A stretch of 28,785 nt of DNA from Flavobacteriaceae bacterium (GTDB lineage Bacteria; Bacteroidota; Bacteroidia; Flavobacteriales; Flavobacteriaceae), in NCBI GenBank assembly GCA_002702745.1, contig PABM01000023.1, positions 1-28,785 on the forward strand, read 5' to 3'. Below are positions 1 to 8,454 of this stretch, one piece after another; position 1 is the first letter of the stretch; each line of letters starts with the position of its first letter. The position numbers and the translations under genes were made by a program. Under the pieces are notes generated by a model. That model saw only the letters and a list, made by a program, of their open reading frames with translations. It had not been told where the DNA came from and made no database searches.

Positions 1-75
1 ACTCTAGATGTGATTTTCGGAAATGATGAAACAAATATCAAAACATACACAGGACACTTTAGCCTAAAAAGATAG
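1..75 (+). CDS. C-terminal fragment of an unidentified protein
   Basis: Frame 1 is open from the first base to a TAG at 73-75, giving 24 C-terminal residues that end in HFSLKR. The codons look like real coding sequence, and the gene would converge on the FadL-type gene with a 14-base gap. The fragment is too short to assign a family. It could also be a chance open stretch, since 24 codons without a stop is not very unlikely. Confidence 0.45.
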   Translation, partial: TLDVIFGNDETNIKTYTGHFSLKR

Positions 76-89
76 TAGTGTATAATGAA

Positions 90-1646
90 TTAAAAAATTG
101 TTGATACACTAATTGTTACAGTTGTATTTTTTGAATTAAGATTAATCGGGTTTGTTAAGCCGGTATCATACATCCTTTTGTAGTTAGAAGATTCGATTTT
201 AACAAATGACAAATCGATCGTAGTGTTTTTTAACATATAACCAACCCCTAAAGAGAATCCACTGGTAGAATCATCAATATTTTCAAATTCTGATACAGTT
301 GACGAATTATATGGTGAATCCTCAATCATATAACCTGCTCTAAAACTTAATCTATCAGCAAGTATTTCAGTTCCAAACCTGTATGTATTAACGTCTTTAA
401 GTCTTTGTGTAATTTCTTGATTTAGATTAGAAAAGTGTATATCATTTTTAGGTATAAATTTAATAGAACTATAATCTCTTCTAGAATAATCAAAACTGAA
501 TAAACCAAAATTCTTAAAAACTAATGCTGCACTTGCAGTAGTCTTAGAAGGTAATTTTAATGTGTAATCTTCATAAATATTAATAGCATTAGGATTTGTT
601 ACCAATAATGAAATATTATCATCTTCATCAATAATAGATGTTTCAAGATATTGACTAGTTTCTTCTGAGATAGTATACCAGGTTGGTGTATCATATGTAA
701 AACCAAACCTCAAAATATTTGAAGCTTTAAATATCATACCAAATTGAGCAGAGAATCCCTCCCCAAATGTAGAAAGCCTGTTTTCAAAATATATTCCATT
801 GACCCTAAATTGACCGGTATCACCATTATTATTTGTTTCATTGAGAATAGTATAATTATCATAATCAATAAAATGACTGTTTAAATTAACTCCAAAATAT
901 AAACTACTGTCATATTGAAACCCTAAGTTGAACGAAAGTTTACCATTGTAGCCTCTTGAAATTGAACTGTAGCTCTGGTTATAAGTTCCAGCAGGAACAT
1001 TTGAATAATATGAACTGTTATCATCATTAAATTCAACTGGGTCAATAATAAAGGATTCATAGCCTAAAAAAGCCTGTTGATGCCCATAACCATAAACATT
1101 TCCAATATCAACATATGCATCTGAAATGCTTTCGTTTTCAAAAGCAGATATTTGATCTAACCTTAGACCATCAGCATTGTTTAAAAAATAACTATCAATC
1201 GAGTTGTTATTAGTTAAATTAAAAACTGAGTATTCGTTAAAATTATTCTTTGATTGATTGTATGAGACACCAATAGAAATTTTTTTCCATTTGTTATCAC
1301 CGTCTAAATTTTCAAAGTTTATAACTCCGCCAATTTGATTTAAAGTAAAGTTACTTTTATCAAAATTATTTGATGAGCTTATTAGATTAGCCTGACCAGA
1401 TTTATTATCCGTTCCAAAACTTAGAGAGAAATAACCTTTGTTAAGAATTGCAGACCCAGCAGGATTTACCGCAATTGAGCTCAAGTCTCCACCCAGCGCA
1501 CCGAAAGCACCACTCATCGAATTGAACCTGGCTGTGCCTTGATATGAATTGTCGGTATAATTTAGCGCATCATTAAGATTTTGCGAATACATTATACTAA
1601 ATGTAGTAAGCATGGAAATTAAAAAAAGATTTAATTTATAACTCAT
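90..1646 (-). CDS. FadL/OmpP1-family outer-membrane transport protein
   Basis: Predicted beta-barrel outer-membrane protein of the OmpP1/FadL/TodX family, which passes hydrophobic compounds such as fatty acids across the outer membrane. The 518 residues start with a signal peptide ending near MYSQ (residues 18-22). The mature N-terminus carries the family hallmark: a small-residue stretch with GALGGD followed by NPAG at about residues 61-64, the region that forms the hatch in FadL. The rest is alternating polar/aromatic strands, and the protein ends in a hydrophobic Ile-Phe as many barrels do. It lies 17 bases downstream of the lipoprotein gene on the same strand, so the two are probably co-transcribed. 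The substrate cannot be read from the sequence. Confidence 0.88.
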   Translation of the reverse strand: MSYKLNLFLISMLTTFSIMYSQNLNDALNYTDNSYQGTARFNSMSGAFGALGGDLSSIAVNPAGSAILNKGYFSLSFGTDNKSGQANLISSSNNFDKSNFTLNQIGGVINFENLDGDNKWKKISIGVSYNQSKNNFNEYSVFNLTNNNSIDSYFLNNADGLRLDQISAFENESISDAYVDIGNVYGYGHQQAFLGYESFIIDPVEFNDDNSSYYSNVPAGTYNQSYSSISRGYNGKLSFNLGFQYDSSLYFGVNLNSHFIDYDNYTILNETNNNGDTGQFRVNGIYFENRLSTFGEGFSAQFGMIFKASNILRFGFTYDTPTWYTISEETSQYLETSIIDEDDNISLLVTNPNAINIYEDYTLKLPSKTTASAALVFKNFGLFSFDYSRRDYSSIKFIPKNDIHFSNLNQEITQRLKDVNTYRFGTEILADRLSFRAGYMIEDSPYNSSTVSEFENIDDSTSGFSLGVGYMLKNTTIDLSFVKIESSNYKRMYDTGLTNPINLNSKNTTVTISVSTIF

Positions 1647-1663
1647 AGGAAAAAATTTAAAAA

Positions 1664-2776
1664 TTATCTACCAGATTTACCACCTCTCGATGAACTAGAT
1701 CCTGACGACATACCACCACCTCTCGAGTATGATGAGCTTGATGATGGGCTATACCCAGAACTTGGTCTAGAGTAGCTTGGACTTGAATAATTTGAGCTTC
1801 CAGATGGTTTGTAATTATTATTGCTTGGTCTAGAGTAGTTGTTACTTGGTTTAGAATAATTACTACTAGGCTTAGAATTGTTGTAACTACTACCGTCAGT
1901 AAGGGGTTTTGATAAGCTATTTGAAGATCCAGCAGAGTTAAAAGGTTTATTATACATATTTGGGTTAACTCTAGCGGAGCTGTTAATTCTGTCTATTCTT
2001 GATAATCTATCACTTAAAGTATTAGAGCTTGATCTATTAAATCTATCGCTAATGTTTGAGTTATAAATATTATTAGATCTTGATGAAAGCGCATTTCTTG
2101 AACCTCTTCTACCACTGACGAATGAAATATTACTATTCAGGTTTCTGCCATAAGGACTGTAGTTATACCAAGAATTGTATGGCCTCCACCATGAATAATA
2201 ACCATATGGATATCCATATCCATATCCATATCCAAAGTAAAAAGAATCATAATATCCCCAGAAAGGATTGAATGGATCATAAAAACCTCCATAGTATGGA
2301 TGTGGTCTAGACCAAAAGTTATTATATCCATAACCCCATACATTGCCATAACCATAACCATAATTCATCATCCAGTTTGGATATCTCCATCTAGACCAAA
2401 AATTATCATTATGATAAGAATGGATATTTATTACCACAGAGTCTTTATGATTACCCCATGGACCGTAATCTTCTTTAATAGAGTCGTTATCAAGAGTTCT
2501 GTAGTTTTCAACATCTGTAAAAAGTTGATCACTAGACTCAGACTCAGAGTAAATCAGTGCTTTTTCACTGAATGCAGATTTATAAAAATCATTATTTGTT
2601 TTATTGTTGTCTTCATTATTGTCGACAACTACAATATTTTCGGATGAATTATCTGTATTGTATATTCCATCATTAATATTTCCGCTGTATTGATATGTTC
2701 CACAAGAAAAAATAACCAATGGAATTAGTATCAAGTATATTGGTTTCGTTATGTTATAAAAATTTTTAAGGCCCAT
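1664..2776 (-). CDS. low-complexity Tyr/Gly/Trp- and Ser-rich lipoprotein
   Basis: 370-residue predicted lipoprotein of unknown function. A hydrophobic N-terminus ends in a lipobox (VIFSC), with Cys25 as the lipid-modified residue. Three parts follow: an acidic Asn-rich segment to about residue 105; a Tyr/Gly/Trp/Pro-rich stretch (about 125-210) with YGYGYGYPYGY-type repeats; and a Ser/Asn/Arg then Ser/Tyr/Pro tail with repeated NYS(K/R)PSNN units and a Gly/Ser/Arg end. Flavobacterial genomes often carry such a gene between an OmpP1 gene and proS, sometimes labelled vitellogenin-like; that label says nothing about function. The surface-exposed, extended composition suggests an envelope-attached structural or adhesive role (inference). 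It is divergent from proS and probably heads a two-gene operon with the FadL-type gene. Confidence 0.7.
   Translation of the reverse strand: MGLKNFYNITKPIYLILIPLVIFSCGTYQYSGNINDGIYNTDNSSENIVVVDNNEDNNKTNNDFYKSAFSEKALIYSESESSDQLFTDVENYRTLDNDSIKEDYGPWGNHKDSVVINIHSYHNDNFWSRWRYPNWMMNYGYGYGNVWGYGYNNFWSRPHPYYGGFYDPFNPFWGYYDSFYFGYGYGYGYPYGYYSWWRPYNSWYNYSPYGRNLNSNISFVSGRRGSRNALSSRSNNIYNSNISDRFNRSSSNTLSDRLSRIDRINSSARVNPNMYNKPFNSAGSSNSLSKPLTDGSSYNNSKPSSNYSKPSNNYSRPSNNNYKPSGSSNYSSPSYSRPSSGYSPSSSSSYSRGGGMSSGSSSSRGGKSGR
2211..2234. repeat. TATCCA hexamer repeat, four exact copies
   Basis: Four consecutive copies of TATCCA lie at 2211-2216, 2217-2222, 2223-2228 and 2229-2234, immediately next to ATATGGA at 2204-2210. 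On the minus strand they encode the alternating Gly-Tyr run of the lipoprotein. Because the unit is six bases, copy-number changes would keep the reading frame and only lengthen or shorten the Gly-Tyr run. Confidence 0.85.
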
Positions 2777-2790
2777 ATCTTTAATTTTAA

Positions 2791-2821
2791 TTGTTGAACA
2801 TTCTAAAATTAATTAGATTTG
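2791..2821 (+). promoter_or_regulatory. predicted proS promoter (TTG / TAGATTTG)
   Basis: TAGATTTG at 2814-2821 matches the Bacteroidota -7 element TAnnTTTG. TTG triplets at 2791-2793 and 2794-2796 lie 20 and 17 bases upstream and could be the -33 element. Transcription would start about 2828, inside the upstream extension of the proS reading frame, which supports the ATG at 2869 as the proS start. Confidence 0.55.
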
Positions 2822-2868
2822 TAATATATGTTATTGAGAAGTCCAATTCTTATGCCAAGTTACAAAAA

Positions 2869-4344
2869 ATGGATAAAAAATTAGTTAGCAGAGAGGAAGA
2901 TTATTCAAAGTGGTACAATGAACTTGTAGTTAAAGCTGGATTAGCTGAAAATTCTGCTGTTAGAGGATGCATGATAATTAAGCCATATGGATATGCCATA
3001 TGGGAGAAAATGCAATCTCAATTGGACAAGATGTTTAAGAATACAGGTCATGAAAATGCTTATTTTCCTCTTTTTGTTCCTAAAAGTTTGTTTGAGGCTG
3101 AGGAAAAAAATGCAGAGGGTTTTGCCAAAGAGTGTGCTATTGTTACTCATTACCGACTACAAAATGATCCAGATAATAAGGGGAAACTTAGGGTTGACCC
3201 TAAAGCTAAACTTGAAGAAGAGCTTATAATCAGACCAACCAGTGAAGCAATTATATGGAACACATATAAAAATTGGATTCATTCATATAGAGATCTACCG
3301 ATCTTGATCAATCAATGGGCAAATGTGGTTCGATGGGAAATGAGAACAAGGTTATTTTTGAGAACAGCAGAGTTTTTATGGCAAGAGGGTCATACTGCAC
3401 ATGAAACTAAAAATGAAGCATTAGAAGAAACCGTAATGATAAATAATTTGTACGCAGATTTTGCTGAAAAATATATGTCTATGCCGGTAATTAAGGGGTT
3501 GAAATCAAAAAACGAAACTTTTGCAGGGGCTGAAAAAACTTATTGTATTGAAGCTCTGATGCAAGATGGTAAAGCACTGCAAGCTGGAACCTCTCATTTT
3601 TTAGGTCAAAATTTTGCTAAAGCTTTTGATGTCAAGTTTGCTGACCGAGGCGGAAAATTAAATTATGTTTGGGCCACTTCATGGGGTGTTTCATCAAGAC
3701 TAATGGGAGCTTTAATTATGACTCATAGCGATGATAGAGGCTTAGTTTTACCGCCTAAATTAGCACCACATCAGATTATTTTTGTTCCTATCTATAAAAA
3801 TGAAGAACAGTTAAATTTAATAACCGAAGTTATCGAGGATTTAAGAAGTCAATTTTCTGATAGAGGTATTAGTTCTAAATATGATAATCGAAATACAAAA
3901 AGACCAGGTGAAAAGTTCGCTCAACACGAAATTCAAGGAGTTCCCGTTCGGATTACAATTGGACCAAAAGATTTAGAAAAAAAATCAATCGAAATATTTA
4001 GAAGAGACACACTTGAAAAGCAATTTATAAAAATAGAGGAATCTTTAGATTTTGTTTCAAAATTACTCGACGAAATCCAAAAATATCTTTTTGAAAAAGC
4101 TTTAAATTTCAGAGATAATAATATAACAGAAGTTGATAATTTTGATGACTTTAAAGAGATCTTAGAAAATAAAGGTGGTTTCATTTCTGCTTATTGGGAC
4201 GGAACTGATGAAACAGAGAATAAAATAAAAGATTTGACAAAAGCTACTATAAGATGTATCCCAGATGAAAAGAGTATTCCTGGAAAGTGTGTCTTTTCTG
4301 GAAACCCTTCAACCCAAAGAGTATTATTTGCTAAGGCTTACTAG
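2869..4344 (+). CDS. proS: prolyl-tRNA synthetase, eukaryote/archaea type
   Basis: Class II aminoacyl-tRNA synthetase that charges tRNA-Pro in the cytoplasm. The 491 residues from the ATG at 2869 match the short form without the bacterial editing insertion. Visible marks are the motif 2 region with RPTSEAIIW, the [19 protein letters not shown] stretch (here [15 protein letters not shown]), [14 protein letters not shown], and motif 3 around [15 protein letters not shown]. An HGTP-type anticodon-binding domain and a C-terminal zinc-domain remnant ending in KAY follow. The reading frame stays open upstream to a TTG at 2791, but those 26 residues overlap the promoter and do not resemble the family, so the ATG is preferred. 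The gene is followed by tRNA-Glu and rpsT, which have their own promoter. Confidence 0.96.
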   Translation: MDKKLVSREEDYSKWYNELVVKAGLAENSAVRGCMIIKPYGYAIWEKMQSQLDKMFKNTGHENAYFPLFVPKSLFEAEEKNAEGFAKECAIVTHYRLQNDPDNKGKLRVDPKAKLEEELIIRPTSEAIIWNTYKNWIHSYRDLPILINQWANVVRWEMRTRLFLRTAEFLWQEGHTAHETKNEALEETVMINNLYADFAEKYMSMPVIKGLKSKNETFAGAEKTYCIEALMQDGKALQAGTSHFLGQNFAKAFDVKFADRGGKLNYVWATSWGVSSRLMGALIMTHSDDRGLVLPPKLAPHQIIFVPIYKNEEQLNLITEVIEDLRSQFSDRGISSKYDNRNTKRPGEKFAQHEIQGVPVRITIGPKDLEKKSIEIFRRDTLEKQFIKIEESLDFVSKLLDEIQKYLFEKALNFRDNNITEVDNFDDFKEILENKGGFISAYWDGTDETENKIKDLTKATIRCIPDEKSIPGKCVFSGNPSTQRVLFAKAY

Positions 4345-4373
4345 TAAATATTTTACATTTTCCTTTCAGGAAG

Positions 4374-4403
4374 TTGTAACATTTAAAAATAGTTGTATTT
4401 TTG
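4374..4403 (+). promoter_or_regulatory. predicted promoter of tRNA-Glu and rpsT
   Basis: TTG at 4374-4376, exactly 19 bases, then TATTTTTG at 4396-4403, is a full match to the Bacteroidota sigma-A-type consensus TTG-N19-TAnnTTTG. It is followed by GCAC, a common extension at strong tRNA and ribosomal promoters in this class. Transcription would begin about 4410 and read through the tRNA into rpsT. Confidence 0.75.
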
Positions 4404-4431
4404 CACGCGCAACTATTGTTAAACGATAATT

Positions 4432-4503
4432 GGCCCGTTCGTCTATCGGCTAGGACGCCAGGTTTTCATCCTGGTAAGAGGGGTTCGATTCCCCTACGGG
4501 CTA
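4432..4503 (+). tRNA. tRNA-Glu (anticodon TTC)
   Basis: A complete cloverleaf can be folded. The acceptor stem pairs GGCCCGT with ACGGGCT (first pair G-U), the D stem GTCT with GGAC, and the anticodon stem CCAGG with CCTGG around a loop TTTTCAT with anticodon TTC. The T stem pairs AGGGG with CCCCT around TTCGATT. The discriminator is A4503, and no CCA is encoded. The 72-base gene sits 16 bases ahead of rpsT and is probably processed from a shared transcript. Confidence 0.96.
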
Positions 4504-4519
4504 CAAAATATAAATAATT

Positions 4520-4777
4520 ATGGCAAATCATAAATCAGCTATTAAAAGAATAAGAAGTAACGAAGTAAAAAAACAAAGAAATAGATACCAGCACAAGTCT
4601 GCCAGAACTGCTATGAAAAAATTCTTTGAAATAACCAAAAAGAAACAAGCTGAAAAGGAATTACCGTCATTAACTTCAATGATTGATAAGCTGGCTAAAA
4701 ATAATATTATTCACGAGAATAAAGCTGCAAATTTAAAAGCAAATTTTGCAAAGCATACCAGTGGCTTAAAAAAATAA
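4520..4777 (+). CDS. rpsT: 30S ribosomal protein S20
   Basis: Small-subunit ribosomal protein S20, which binds 16S rRNA. The 85 residues have the usual S20 length and composition: start MANHKSAIKRIR, then a long Lys/Arg-rich helical bundle and a tail with HENKAANLKANFAKH. The gene directly follows tRNA-Glu and uses the same promoter at 4374-4403. It converges on the hydrolase gene with only 14 bases between the stops, and no hairpin terminator is visible there. Confidence 0.97.
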   Translation: MANHKSAIKRIRSNEVKKQRNRYQHKSARTAMKKFFEITKKKQAEKELPSLTSMIDKLAKNNIIHENKAANLKANFAKHTSGLKK

Positions 4778-4791
4778 ACTACGAGCTAGAT

Positions 4792-5754
4792 TCAATTTTT
4801 CAAGAGAGTTTTTCTCATAAAATGTTTGGAGAATTCAAAAGCTTTTTTCCTGCTTTCAGGATTTCCACCCAGGTTTACTCCTCTTTCGACACAGAATAAA
4901 AATCCAATTTTTTGCAAAATAGGTGATGACATTGGTAAATGCAAATAGTTCATTAAAACATCTCCTTCTTTACTTAATCTAAATAGACAGTTTTTAAAAC
5001 TATACCCTTTTTCATTAAATGTTACTGGTTCCTCACTATCAAAAGAGTGATGTGAATTTGCATATATAGTTAAATCTATATTTGACTTGTTAGAAATTTT
5101 ATTTACAAAGATATGGCACGGGTCTGCTGGTGTCCAATTATCTAGTTCACCAATTAATATGTGAATAGGTGAATCTGTAAATTCAGTATTTTCAGGATCA
5201 AAAAAACAAGGTGGATAGAAGGCTAGATGAGATGCAAATTTTAAATTCGAAGTTATAGCTTCTTTCACTGGTTTCCAGGCTGAAAATAATGTAACTGCAC
5301 CACCTAAACTCCAACCAGTGATTGAGACTTTTTCTATATCGATATTTGGGTGTTTTGCTAATTTTTCAAAAGCCTTGTAGGCATCCAAAATCATTGCAGC
5401 TGTTGTTATTTCAACCTGAGAGCCAACAGTTGAAGTTATATTTCTACTTTGAAAACTATTGAGTTCAAAAGTTGCAAACCCCATTTCTTGATACATCTTC
5501 ATGTATTCATAATGATGTTTTCTCCAGCCTAGGCTTCCAGCTACACCTATAACTAAAGGATATTTTTTTTTTATATCAAATGAATCATTAGGAAAGGTTA
5601 GATTTCCGAAAACTTCTTGTTGCTTCTGGTTTTCAAGGTCTTTAATTATATCACTTAATGCAAATGGGTTTGCACTTTTAAAAACTATCTTCTCAGTTTT
5701 TTGTGCATTTGCGTTAAAAAAAATTAATATTAAAAGAACAATAAATAAACGCAC
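4792..5754 (-). CDS. exported alpha/beta hydrolase, dienelactone-hydrolase-like
   Basis: 320-residue serine hydrolase with a signal peptide (residues 1-17, ending NANA), so periplasmic or secreted. The likely nucleophile is Ser149 in GWSLGG. Asp205 in IGELDNWTP and His236 in NSHHSFD are the likely acid and base; the order and spacing fit the dienelactone hydrolase/acyl-peptidase branch of the fold. PLVIGVAGSLGW near residues 67-77 probably supplies the oxyanion region. The substrate is unknown; an ester or lactone is a guess from the family. It lies 23 bases after rho on the same strand, so it may ride on the rho transcript, though the functions are not obviously linked. Confidence 0.8.
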   Translation of the reverse strand: MRLFIVLLILIFFNANAQKTEKIVFKSANPFALSDIIKDLENQKQQEVFGNLTFPNDSFDIKKKYPLVIGVAGSLGWRKHHYEYMKMYQEMGFATFELNSFQSRNITSTVGSQVEITTAAMILDAYKAFEKLAKHPNIDIEKVSITGWSLGGAVTLFSAWKPVKEAITSNLKFASHLAFYPPCFFDPENTEFTDSPIHILIGELDNWTPADPCHIFVNKISNKSNIDLTIYANSHHSFDSEEPVTFNEKGYSFKNCLFRLSKEGDVLMNYLHLPMSSPILQKIGFLFCVERGVNLGGNPESRKKAFEFSKHFMRKTLLKN

Positions 5755-5777
5755 TGTAACAAATATATTAGAAAAAA

Positions 5778-7262
5778 TTACCCGTTCATTGAAATCAAGA
5801 ACTCTTCATTATTAAGAGTTTGTTTAAATCTATCGTTAATAAACTCCATAGCCTCAACCGGGTTCATATCAGCAAGATACTTTCTCATTACCCACATTCT
5901 TTGAACATTTTTTTCATCTAATAATAAGTCGTCCCTTCTTGTACTTGATGATGTAAGATCAATAGCAGGGAATATTCTTCTATTTGCAATATTTCTGTCA
6001 AGTTGAAGTTCCATATTACCGGTACCCTTAAATTCTTCAAAAATAACTTCATCCATTTTTGACCCTGTCTCTGTAAGAGCGGTTGCTATAATTGAAAGGG
6101 AACCACCGTTTTCAATATTTCTAGCTGCTCCAAAGAACCTTTTTGGCTTGTGTAAAGCATTTGCATCTACACCTCCACTAAGTATTTTTCCAGAAGCTGG
6201 CTGAACTGTATTATATGCTCTCGCAAGTCTTGTAATTGAATCTAGTAAAATCACAACGTCATATCCACACTCTACTAATCTTTTGGCTTTTTCAAGAACT
6301 ATATTTGCAATTCTTACATGTTCGTTAGCCTCTTTATCAAAAGTAGAAGCGATAACTTCACCTTTAACATTTCTCTGCATATCGGTAACCTCCTCAGGTC
6401 TCTCATCAATTAATAATATTAATTGATATACCTCTGGGTGATTAGCAGCAATAGCATTTGCCACGTCCTTCAAAAGCATTGTTTTACCTGTCTTAGGTTG
6501 AGATACAATCATACCTCTTTGACCTTTTCCAATAGGAGAAAATAAATCAATTACTCTAGTTGAAATGGTATTATTTTTATCGGCAAGATTAAATTTCTCA
6601 TCAGGAAAAAGGGGTGTAAGATGCTCAAATGAAACTCTATCTCTAACTATTTTAGGGTCAAGTCCATTAATCTTATTAACCTGAATCAAAGGAAAGTATT
6701 TTTCACCTTCTTTTGGTGGTCTAACGTTTCCCAGTACAGTATCTCCTTTTTTTAATCCGAATAATCTTATCTGAGATTGGGATACATATATATCATCAGG
6801 AGATGATAAATAGTGGTAATCAGATGATCTTAAAAAACCATATCCATCTTGCATAATATCAAGAACACCTTCACTTTCAATTATTGCATCAAACTCAAAG
6901 TCTGGTTCTTTATATCTATTTCTTGTATCTCTATTTCCGTTAGGCTCACCTTTTGGGTTACGATTTCTATTATCTCTTATATGATTATTAGATTTTTTTT
7001 CAGATTTGTCATCGTTAACCTCATCTTTTGAATTGGAATCATTATTTTTCCTTTTGTTTGATCTATTTTTACGATCATAACTTGGTTTTGGTGAAATTTT
7101 TTTATCTGACTCCTTTTCAGCGGGGTTAGATGCTTGATGATCTAAAATTTTATATACTAAATCTAATTTTTTTAAAGTTTTATATTTTGAGATTTTCAAC
7201 TCTTTAGCAATCTCTTGTAACTCAGAAAGTTTTTTTTCTTTTAATTTTGAAATTTCAAACAT
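5778..7262 (-). CDS. rho: transcription termination factor Rho with long disordered insert
   Basis: Hexameric RNA helicase that ends transcription. The 494 residues contain an N-terminal helical Rho_N domain (about 1-43) and a charged Asn/Lys/Arg/Asp-rich disordered segment (about 44-122) absent from short Rho proteins. The RNA-binding cold-shock-like domain follows (about 126-200, with GYGFLR at 140-145). The ATPase core carries Walker A SQPKTGKT (254-261), Walker B VVILLD (336-341), the Q loop near [14 protein letters not shown] and the R loop. All catalytic motifs look intact. Bacteroidota Rho proteins commonly carry such an insert, and in Bacteroides it has been reported to drive phase separation. 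The roughly 100-base leader can fold strongly (see the leader entry), which suggests autoregulation. Confidence 0.96.
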   Translation of the reverse strand: MFEISKLKEKKLSELQEIAKELKISKYKTLKKLDLVYKILDHQASNPAEKESDKKISPKPSYDRKNRSNKRKNNDSNSKDEVNDDKSEKKSNNHIRDNRNRNPKGEPNGNRDTRNRYKEPDFEFDAIIESEGVLDIMQDGYGFLRSSDYHYLSSPDDIYVSQSQIRLFGLKKGDTVLGNVRPPKEGEKYFPLIQVNKINGLDPKIVRDRVSFEHLTPLFPDEKFNLADKNNTISTRVIDLFSPIGKGQRGMIVSQPKTGKTMLLKDVANAIAANHPEVYQLILLIDERPEEVTDMQRNVKGEVIASTFDKEANEHVRIANIVLEKAKRLVECGYDVVILLDSITRLARAYNTVQPASGKILSGGVDANALHKPKRFFGAARNIENGGSLSIIATALTETGSKMDEVIFEEFKGTGNMELQLDRNIANRRIFPAIDLTSSSTRRDDLLLDEKNVQRMWVMRKYLADMNPVEAMEFINDRFKQTLNNEEFLISMNG

Positions 7263-7325
7263 TTTTTATTATTAAATTATTTTTGAAAAAATTTGCTCAT
7301 TTTGAGCTTTTATAATTAGGGATGT

Positions 7326-7368
7326 AATCTTTGAAGATTGAATTCACCTCTGTAACTGGTGAAATCTT
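7326..7368 (-). promoter_or_regulatory. rho leader with two competing hairpins
   Basis: Inverted repeat TTCACC (7343-7348)/GGTGAA (7358-7363) with a 9-base loop. Its stem extends outward by AAGAT (7334-7338) pairing with ATCTT (7364-7368), across a 4-base bulge. AATCTT (7326-7331) can also pair with AAGATT (7334-7339), so the AAGAT strand has two possible partners. In the rho transcript this lies in the 5' leader, about 65-105 bases before the start codon. A switch or attenuator is inference. Confidence 0.45.
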
Positions 7369-7371
7369 GTA

Positions 7372-7399
7372 CAAGTATACGACATTATTTTAAAATCAA
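7372..7399 (-). promoter_or_regulatory. possible rho promoter
   Basis: On the minus strand, TATACTTG (7379-7372) differs from TAnnTTTG at one base, and a TTG (7399-7397) lies 17 bases upstream. Transcription would start about 7365, giving rho a leader of roughly 100 bases that contains the hairpins at 7326-7368. The match is imperfect. Confidence 0.35.
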
Positions 7400-7421
7400 C
7401 CTAATTTTTTTTTATTTCTGT

Positions 7422-7429
7422 TAAATTTG
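7422..7429 (+). promoter_or_regulatory. -7 element ahead of the DUF4293 gene
   Basis: TAAATTTG matches TAnnTTTG exactly and sits 17 bases before the ATG at 7447, implying a very short leader. No convincing TTG is seen at the usual distance upstream; that region is a T-rich run. Confidence 0.45.
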
Positions 7430-7446
7430 TAAAATAAATTAAATAT

Positions 7447-7908
7447 ATGATACAAAGAGTTCAATCAATATTTCTTCTTCTTACCTCATTTTTTTTCTTC
7501 TCTTATTGGTTTTTTGGATTAGAATGGTATGAGAGAGGTTACCCTGTTATTATAAACATGTTTAATGGTTCAGAACATATTAATACGATTTTGATTTCCT
7601 TTTCATACATACCTATAATAATTTCTGTGATTTCATTTGTTTCCATATTTATATTTAAAAATCGAAAACTACAGATTAAATTAACTCAATTAGGTTTTAG
7701 ATTGAGTATAATAATGGGTTTATTTACAATTTTTTATTTCTATAATTGTTTAGGGTATTTAGTAGAGTTAATGCCCTCTAAATTTTTAGAATTGTTGATG
7801 TATGCGGCTATAGTTAATCCGTTCATATGTTGCTATTTTTTGTTTTTAGCCTTAAGATTTATAAAAAGGGACAACGAATTAATTAATTCTCTTGATAGAA
7901 TCAGATAA
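7447..7908 (+). CDS. DUF4293-family membrane protein
   Basis: 153-residue integral membrane protein with four predicted hydrophobic segments (about 7-27, 48-70, 82-104 and 115-137). The opening MIQRVQSIFLLL is the signature start of the Bacteroidota DUF4293 family, which is usually found next to rho, as here (divergent). The first loop holds a Trp/Tyr/Gly-rich patch that probably faces the periplasm. No function is known and no catalytic motif is visible. Its stop codon touches the stop codon of the opposing phosphoesterase gene with no spacer. Confidence 0.8.
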   Translation: MIQRVQSIFLLLTSFFFFSYWFFGLEWYERGYPVIINMFNGSEHINTILISFSYIPIIISVISFVSIFIFKNRKLQIKLTQLGFRLSIIMGLFTIFYFYNCLGYLVELMPSKFLELLMYAAIVNPFICCYFLFLALRFIKRDNELINSLDRIR

Positions 7909-7915
7909 TTATCTG
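7902..7915. other. 14-base perfect palindrome spanning two abutting stop codons
   Basis: CAGATAATTATCTG is self-complementary. It contains the TAA of the DUF4293 gene (7906-7908) and, directly next to it, the TTA that is the stop of the phosphoesterase gene on the other strand (7909-7911). It has no T run or loop and is unlikely to be a terminator. Confidence 0.8.
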
Positions 7916-8400
7916 TTAAACTCAATAATTTCTAAATTTTCTATTTTTTTTCCGTTAATATCAAATCTTACCATAGTTCTTTTATTGTGAAATCCATGTT
8001 TACCGATAGCTCCTGGATTTATATGAAGAAGATTGTGTGTCTTATCATTAATTACTTTTAAGATGTGAGAATGGCCACATATAAATAAATCTACTTTTTC
8101 TGATTTTAAGCAATCAGAAACTCTTCTGTTATAACGACCTGGATAGCCACCAATGTGTGTTATCCAAACTTTGATATTTTCACATTTAAATTTATTATCA
8201 TGCGGAAACTGATTTCTGATCAAATGATTATCTATATTCCCATATACTCCCTTTAGTGGTTTTAGCTGCTTAATTTTATCGACAACCTCAATATTTCCGA
8301 TATCTCCAGCATGCCAAACCTCATCCGCTGATTTACAATAGGATAATATTTTATCATCAATATATCCGTGGGTATCCGAAATTAGAAGAATCTTTTTCAA
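7909..8400 (-). CDS. YfcE/MJ0936-type metallophosphoesterase
   Basis: 163-residue cytoplasmic metal-dependent phosphodiesterase of the small YfcE/MJ0936 class. The full set of dinuclear metal ligands is visible: Asp9 and His11 in SDTHG, Asp33 in HAGDIG, Asn55 in GNID, His82 in ITHIGG, and His110/His112 in GHSH. The length is typical. The natural substrate of this class is not settled; members cleave model phosphodiesters in vitro. It is convergent with the DUF4293 gene and divergent from truA. A minus-strand TAAATTTG (8446-8439) lies 39 bases upstream of the start and overlaps the truA promoter region. Confidence 0.88.
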   Translation of the reverse strand: MKKILLISDTHGYIDDKILSYCKSADEVWHAGDIGNIEVVDKIKQLKPLKGVYGNIDNHLIRNQFPHDNKFKCENIKVWITHIGGYPGRYNRRVSDCLKSEKVDLFICGHSHILKVINDKTHNLLHINPGAIGKHGFHNKRTMVRFDINGKKIENLEIIEFNR

Positions 8401-8425
8401 ATTAATTTTAAATAATTATTAAGCA

Positions 8426-8446
8426 TATATTTGTTAGACAAATTTA
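8426..8446. promoter_or_regulatory. overlapping divergent -7 elements of truA and the phosphoesterase
   Basis: TATATTTG at 8426-8433 faces right toward truA. CAAATTTA at 8439-8446 is TAAATTTG on the minus strand, facing the phosphoesterase gene. Both match TAnnTTTG exactly and are separated by 5 bases, so the two polymerases would compete. Clear -33 TTG partners were not seen for either. Confidence 0.45.
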
Positions 8447-8454
8447 CAAATAGA

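Noticed and set aside
2137..2647. Open frames on both strands inside the lipoprotein gene
   Set aside because: They mirror the YGYG repeat and Ser-rich codons of the lipoprotein in other frames; no family-like sequence, no promoter.
2791..2868. 26-residue N-terminal extension of proS from a TTG
   Set aside because: It overlaps a good promoter match (TAGATTTG at 2814-2821), does not resemble the ProRS N-terminus, and a family-like start exists at ATG 2869.
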